A stretch of 64,000 nucleotides of DNA from Oscheius onirici (lineage: Eukaryota; Nematoda; Chromadorea; Rhabditida; Rhabditidae). Position 1 is the stretch's first letter. Every line of letters begins with the position of its first letter. Under the pieces are notes generated by a model that was not told the DNA's origin, did not search any database, and was given only the letters and a program-made list of their open reading frames with translations. The position numbers and the translations under genes are program-made. The stretch lies in contig OW051469.1 of the NCBI GenBank assembly GCA_932521025.1, positions 1,748,398 through 1,812,397 of the forward strand. The letters are read 5' to 3'. Below are positions 43,847-64,000 of this stretch, piece after piece.

Positions 43847-44799
43847 CCTTTGGAGCCTAAAAATGTCAGATGAGAATTTTTTTGAAGAAAATTCGAAGAG
43901 AAATGAAAGTTTTCAAGTCGAGAGAAAGATATTGATTTGGAGAGAATTCAACAGAGAATGAGCGAGTCAGAGAGGGGGCCAGCAAATGCTAGGAGAGGAG
44001 AGATAGAACTATGGGGCAAATAAGCCATTCGAATGTCGCGGGCTGTGGTCGGCAGGGCGCGAATCTCTTAGTGTTTAGTGAAAAATTTGGTAGCAAATAG
44101 TGGAAAAAACAGCTAGAAATGTTGGGTGACGCGGAGGAAAAAAAAGCAAAACTGGTGAAATTATCGATTTTCTGACGGGAGACGCGCTTGTTCCATGACC
44201 GCGCTCCTTCTAAAATTTAGCTTTTACGAAATAGCGAACATGACAAACAGAAGTGTTTTCCATGTATTTCGAAACGAAAATAGTGTGGGAAACAAAAAAA
44301 AATAGAGAAGACAGGAAAGAGTTTAGTCGCATTGGTCACAGAGCAAGGCGAGAAAAACCCATGCTATAGATGGACATGTCCAAGCTGTAGATGGACATGT
44401 CCAGGCTGTAGAAGAACTTGTCCAGGCTGTAGATGGACATGCCCAAGCTGTAGATGGACATGTCCAGGTTGTAGATGGACATGTCCAAGCTGTAGATGGA
44501 GTTGTCCACACTGCAGTCACTGAAGGATACTAAAATTCTTATGATCTTTGAACTCCTAAGGATACAATAGAAAGGTTTGTATGTTGATGCAATCAAACAG
44601 ATCCAAAATCTCTACCAACCCATTTATTGCTCTGCTTTCTTATCTCCAACAAGGAACAGCAGCTGCCGCTGCTCTGTGAAAAGTGATCAGAGAACTTTGA
44701 CCAATCGAAAAATGTACATAATCTTTTATTTACAACAGTAAAACAACCGGCTTTATGCTTGTCCATAAATCTCCATTATTTTTGAGCAATCAAAGTGAA
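43847..44799. other. Spacer between BAZ1A and OXCT1 with a minisatellite
   Basis: About 950 bp. Contains the 21-bp minisatellite and the OXCT1 poly(A) signal (AATAAA on the minus strand at 44730-44725). The region at 43860-44300 may be the BAZ1A promoter; no motif identified. Confidence 0.5.
44350..44516. repeat. 21-bp minisatellite, about 8 units
   Basis: Unit CTGTAGATGGACATGTCCAAG with a few substitutions. Because the unit is a multiple of three without stops, it is open in plus and minus frames (CRWTCPS / SIYSLDM repeats). It contains the palindrome GGACATGTCC. Confidence 0.9.
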
Positions 44800-47912
<3,113 letters not shown>

Positions 47913-48204
47913 TTTTGGTCTACAAAAAACCTTTTTAAAGACTGAAAAGAAGAGAAAAATTGAAGAAAAAGGAGACAGGAAGCCCCGGCATGACAGCCGG
48001 TCTCGCTTGCAACCAAGTGGCTGTGCCTGCTGCCGATAGGTGAAAGGGAGGGGGAAAGTTCAGTGAACGAGCAACGTGGTCTCAAAACATCACCCATCCC
48101 AGATCACCACGTGCTCACTGCTTTTTGCGATAAGATTTTCCCGAAATCTGGTGAGAAGAAGCGAAGCTTGAACCAGTCCGATATTAGAAGCCTCTCCCTG
48201 TCTA

Positions 48205-48335
48205 AAACGCGTCATTTTCAGGTCAACGACGTCATTTTTGGAATTTTTAATGTTCTGAAAACTTGTTGCCCAGATCAAAAGCTACAACTTTCTAATACAT
48301 CAAAAAAGTCAAAAAAGTCCTCTTCGATCTGAAAA
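48205..48335. repeat. Hairpin repeat core, copy upstream of OXCT1
   Basis: TTTTAATGTTCTGAAAACTTG and AAGCTACAACTTTCTAATAC with matching flanks (GTCATTTTCAGGTCAACGAC; GATCTGAAAAATGGCAC). Confidence 0.5.
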
Positions 48336-49993
48336 ATGGCACGTAAACAAATTCGAATTTTTGAAGGAGACGGGATTCGATTGCAGTTTTCAGGATGTTT
48401 GTTCTCCTCGTATCAGTTTTTAGCTCAACCAAGTCCAATTTTTATTAAAAATTATTAAGTGTCTGGAAAAATACGACACTAATTCAAGTTTCCTTGTAGC
48501 TCCCGCCAAAGTTTTGAGAAGCTGTGCCTTTAAAGGAAAACCAGATTTTTCTATGCGAGGACCTAAACATCCTGGAGAAAAAACTTGATATATTTGCTGC
48601 AACTGACAAAGCGTGAAAGGTCACGTGAATGTACAAGTGCAGCCGCCCCTTCCAAAGCCTTGACGCACTCATGGCAGCTGGCGCGGCAGCTTGAGCATTC
48701 TTTGCTCTTGATCACCGGGGTCAACTCATTTTTTTAGGTTTTAAATAGCTTCAGATTCTATTTTTTTTACAAAAAAAGAGATATATAAAAAGGTCGTGGA
48801 TGGGAAACTGATTGCCATTGGGTCAGATTGATAATTGGATTTTGCGATTAGGACAGCTTTGGTATGGGGGCTGGCAGGACGAGAATAGCAGTCTCGAATT
48901 GTGGAAATTTGATATCAATCAGATTTTTAAACAGTACAAGCTGCATATAGCGAGGAGACAGAAACGTTGACACCATTTTAGAAAATGGTGCGTCAGCAAA
49001 AATTGCACGGGGTGCCGACCATGGGTTTTGCGCGCTGGCATTTAACAGACAGCATGGGTTTCAAAGCACAAGGTTTCATTAAAATTTCAACATATGCAGC
49101 TCTTTTTGCAAGTTCTCTGGAGGTAGAAATGAGTAAAAGTTGATGAGGAATAAGGCTTTTGCACTCCGACATCGGTACAACACTGTTTGAACATCAGTTC
49201 AGGACCATAGAGGTCAACGCGTCCGGAACAGTTTATGGAAGTTGGGTGAATCGTCAAAATGGTCATAACTTTTCAAGGGTGGGGCTAGAAAAGTTTTTCA
49301 AAAAAAAAGAAATCATGCCTGAACGAAGGCCTATCCAGCTGCAAAGAGGACCGAATCTAGCTCAAAAGGTTGTAGATGACCTGCACAGTGGCCCAGGCCA
49401 CTAAGAGTTTTGAAGATTCCTTACTGGAACATTCCAGTAAGAGTTTTTGCCATTTTCAAGCCATTGTCGAAAAATGAGTTGAATGGACGGTAGCGCGTGA
49501 CCGTCTGTGCCGGTCCGGAGAGTCACTGTGGTCGCAACCGTTTTGGCAACATGTCTCAAAGGCTCTATTTTCAGCTCTTACTGTAAAACACTTTTCGATT
49601 GGAGTAGCTGCCGAGTTTAAGTTTTGATAGACAGCCCAAATTATACAGAATCTGCTGCGTTTGTCTGCTGAATTATCTAAAATTTCCGAAAAAATAAATC
49701 CAAGAGAAGCCCTCTTTTTTGATTTGGTGAACCCACAGTGAAAGAGGAACAGGTCCCACACCAGTCGCATTGGTCCGTCTCAGAAATTGACCTTTTGCGA
49801 AGGAGGGAGAGAGAACTTTTTCTTCGTTCCATGGAGTCGCTCCCTCTCTGTGCGTAGGCCGTGTGCACAAAGGCCCTGCGGCTTTTTCCTCCAGGACAGC
49901 GTCCAGCATTGTCCAACTGTTGCGACACGCCTCAGCAAATAGCATGAGTGCGAAAAACAGCGTTCTGGCACATTTTATTGACACACAGGTCAG

Positions 49994-50002
49994 CCTATTT
50001 AA
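49994..50002 (+). promoter_or_regulatory. Possible TATA box of the Ser/Thr-rich gene
   Basis: CTATTTAAG about 40 bp before the start codon. Confidence 0.4.
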
Positions 50003-50036
50003 GACGCCCATCGACTTCGGACACAACGATTAAACA

Positions 50037-50558
50037 ATGCTCTCGGCCTCTCTTGCCCTTCTTCTCGTCTCCTGTCCCGCCGTCTTTGGACAGTACGATG
50101 ATCTCTCCGTTTTGGAAGAGGTCCTAGCTCGGACTTCGATGAGACCTATCATCAGACAGATTCCCGTCCAGCCGACTACCACCATCATTGAACTTTTGAA
50201 GGAGACTGAGAATTCTACCGAGATTACTGTACTGACGTCTTCTGTTCCGGAAGAGCCATCTTCGACTGTCTCCTCGACAACCCAGGGTAGGTTATACTGG
50301 ATGACAGAGAGTCAGAGACGGAGATTCAGAGAGTCACAGAGACACAACTGAACTGAACCACTTTCAGAGAGCACAGAAGCTGTGACCGAGTCGACTAGTC
50401 AGTCGACTGAGACCCCTACTACGATCACTGAACTTCCAGTGACCACGACCTTTTCCCAGATTGAGGAGAGTACCGACTCTGTCGACGAACTTTTCATGGG
50501 CATGAAGCGACCAGATCTCGCTACAATCTACCGCCGTCTGTTCCCGTTCAGACACTAA
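50037..50558 (+). CDS. Small secreted Ser/Thr-rich protein with basic C-terminal peptide
   Basis: Two exons: 50037-50286 and 50368-50558; 146 residues. A clear signal peptide (LSASLALLLVSCPAVFG) is followed by a short helical stretch (DDLSVLEEVLARTS), then a Thr/Ser/Glu-rich region typical of O-glycosylated linkers. The tail is MGMKRPDLATIYRRLFPF-RH. KR and RR pairs in the tail could be prohormone-convertase sites, so a peptide precursor is one possibility; a mucin-like surface protein is another. No family recognised. The stop is 87 bp from the stop of the convergent SXP-like gene. Confidence 0.66.
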
Positions 50559-50645
50559 TTGATCCTTTTCTACTCAAAGAGTAGTCTGAATCAGACCTCC
50601 TTCCCGAAAGAGTAAAGATTTTTATTTGAATATTATTCTGTTCTG

Positions 50646-52003
50646 TTAAAGAGGGAGTGAAGGAGACGACTGAATGTCTGTCCGTCTTTGAAAAGTTGCC
50701 AAGAGGGAGTGTTTTCCAGCTGGGGAATACCTCCAGTGAAGGGTCTCCATTTCTTTGAAGTTGGCTCTAAAAATTTGGTTCAGTCGAGAGACTGTCCTCA
50801 AACCTCTCGTGGTCGTAATGATCCGAGCTCGAGTGGTCCGAGTGGTCTCCCCCTGGATATCCTTCTTCCCAGGCTCACAGGCCAGCTTTCGCTCGTCCAG
50901 TTGAAGGTCACTATCTTCGACGGTACATTTCATACTAGAATTTGATCCAATCGACTCATATCCCTACCTCCAGAGCTCAATCAGTTCCTTCCTGGTAGCC
51001 TCACTCATCCCGTCAAAGAGACTCTTCCTCTGTTCTTTCAGCTGTTCCAATCGGTTAAAGACTGAAATGGATGACGGCGCTAGACGTCTCAACTGAAATT
51101 TCTCTTTGTCTCGTTGAAATCTGCTCAAATATTGAATTGCTGGAATGCTTTGACGGCTGGCTGGCGTCGGCATGTTTGACCCCGGCGATGGGACCGGCCT
51201 CTCTGCTTTGACCGGACCAACCTTTTCTCTAAACTTGTCGCCACGCTTCTCCAGGAACGCGATGTACGCTTCCAATTTATCCATCGCCTCGAGGTCCAAT
51301 AGATCAACTGCCCACTCCCTCAGCTTAACAGATCTTTCGAAGACGGACAGGGTGCGGTCGGCCATAATCTGGGAGGCAATCTGATCAGAGAAAGACGGGA
51401 TGGTAAAGGGGAGAGAGAGAGACAGGGGCAAAGAGTCGAAGAGACAGAGAGACAGTCAGAGGTTCAGAGAGACAGAAAGACAGAGAGACTGATAGTCAGA
51501 GAGACAGAGATACAAAAAGTCAAAGAGAGAGACAGATTTTGAAATTCAGAGGGACAGAGGGACAGAAAGTCAGGGAGACAGATATACTGAACAGACCGCA
51601 TTAAACTCGTGCACATGTTCAGAAGACAGTCCGTTCAGAAAGGAAGTTTCTGAAGGAGAAGATGTGGTAGTAGACGTAGCCTGTTTGATTCGTTCCCGAA
51701 TCTCTCTAGGCAACTCTGAGATAAGCTTCTCCGTTCTCTTCCTCTGTCTAAACTATACAAGATAAACACAATAAAAACTGTCACCTTGCACAGTATTCTG
51801 GACTTTTCGGCCCATTGGTCCAGATCTTCCTCAATTCTCGGCGATACTGTAATGGCAAGACCGAGATGAAGGAAGGCAGTTCACAGTCCTCGGACGACTG
51901 AAAGCTCGTCTCTGTCTCTTTGTTTAAAACTTACCGGAGAGTAGAAAGAATCTTGTCCACTGACGAGAATTGCCAGAGAGAACAGTACAAAGATGCTGAC
52001 CAT
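50646..52003 (-). CDS. SXP/RAL-2 (DUF148)-like secreted protein
   Basis: Five exons: 52003-51935, 51846-51785, 51747-51597, 51380-50968, 50934-50646; 327 residues, phases agree. A signal peptide (MVSIFVLFSLAILVSG) is followed by a basic, helical protein. The block FLNGLSSEHVHEFNAI...LREWAVDLLDLEAM, then LEKRGDKFREKV, and later FDGMSEATRKELIELW resembles the nematode-specific DUF148/SXP-RAL-2 pattern of secreted helical proteins, some of which bind metals. The assignment is by pattern only. The last exon, rich in Thr/Arg, has no counterpart that I know and may be misjoined. The start follows the SZT2 stop by 171 bp on the same strand but has its own TATA box. Confidence 0.6.
51420..51590. repeat. 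CAGAGA/GGGACA degenerate cloud
   Basis: GACAGAGAG and GGGACAGAGG units in the intron 51381-51596. Confidence 0.7.
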
Positions 52004-52083
52004 GATGTGACTGACCAGTATGTTTGCGGATTAACCCCATCTCTTTGCCATCCATGATCAGTACACAGTGCAACAGGCAAAAG

Positions 52084-52090
52084 TTTTATA
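52084..52090 (-). promoter_or_regulatory. TATA box of the SXP-like gene
   Basis: TATAAAA on the minus strand, 80 bp before the ATG, in the 171-bp gap after SZT2. Confidence 0.5.
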
Positions 52091-52173
52091 CAGGACCAGT
52101 ACGTAAATGGGAAAAGTTGAACCGTATTCAGAATACCAAAATAATATGTGGAACTAGCGATTACATCTAGAAT

Positions 52174-64000
<11,827 letters not shown>

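Larger units (their letters stand above)
47913..50036. other. Intergenic region, OXCT1 upstream
   Basis: Holds a hairpin repeat (48205-48335) and a TATATAAAAAGG at 48781 with no supported gene after it. A frame at 49159-49404 (HSDIGTTLFEHQFRTIEVNA...) and others nearby were inspected but no exon chain or family was recognised. It could include a decayed mobile element. Confidence 0.45.

Noticed and set aside
44350..44516. Possible CRISPR array (regular repeat about 21 bp)
   Set aside because: There are no unique spacers between units and the context is eukaryotic; it is a tandem minisatellite.
48781..48793. TATATAAAAAGG as a promoter
   Set aside because: No gene with start codon and exon structure could be found downstream within 1 kb.
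49159..49404. An 81-residue plus frame (HSDIGTTLFEHQF...) as a gene or transposase remnant
   Set aside because: No supporting splice context, no recognisable catalytic motif; left as unassigned intergenic DNA.

Overview
The window is nuclear DNA of a small-genome animal, most likely a nematode (confidence about 0.8; I cannot name the species). Signs of this are short introns (often 40-60 bp) with TTTCAG-type acceptors, 3' splice sites placed just before start codons with no upstream exon (spliced-leader trans-splicing), same-strand genes only 90-135 bp apart with a poly(A) signal about 95 bp before the next acceptor (operons), a cuticlin-like ZP protein, a VAB-9/TMEM47 junction protein and an SXP/RAL-2-like secreted protein. 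All gene models were built by hand from reading frame, splice consensus and remembered family resemblance; no search was run.

Layout. 1-1109: YRDC and the start of a second gene just downstream, both minus. 2120-4960: PIGA (+) and ATG10 (-) in a tail-to-tail overlap. 4961-9547: gene-poor and repeat-bearing. 9548-10371: claudin-family protein of VAB-9/TMEM47 type (+). 12609-15333: ZP-domain membrane protein (+). 16981-18701: secreted Cys/Gln-rich repeat protein (+) with a TATA box, followed by tRNA-Leu(CAG). 19044-22188: a small membrane protein and an M14 metallocarboxypeptidase (-). 22877-23382: a small secreted protein (+). 23455-43846: a probable three-gene operon on the minus strand, transcribed BAZ1A/ACF1, an unidentified gene, then RALGAPB. 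44800-47912: mitochondrial SCOT/OXCT1 (-). 50037-50558: Ser/Thr-rich secreted protein (+). 50646-52003: SXP/RAL-2-like protein (-). 52174 to the right edge: the C-terminal two thirds of SZT2 (-).

Functional themes. The housekeeping genes cover tRNA t6A modification (YRDC), GPI-anchor synthesis (PIGA), autophagy conjugation (ATG10), chromatin remodelling (BAZ1A), Ral/mTORC1 signalling (RALGAPB), ketone-body use (OXCT1) and amino-acid sensing upstream of mTORC1 (SZT2 of KICSTOR). RALGAPB, SZT2 and ATG10 all belong to nutrient/autophagy control, but only BAZ1A, the unknown gene and RALGAPB look physically co-transcribed. The secreted proteins are separate TATA-driven units.

Much of the non-coding DNA is repeat: GGGACA hexamer arrays that fill whole introns, CAGAGA-rich clouds, several hairpin/MITE-like families (one centred on ACGCAATTGCGTA), foldback elements, and tRNA-like sequences mostly inside introns.
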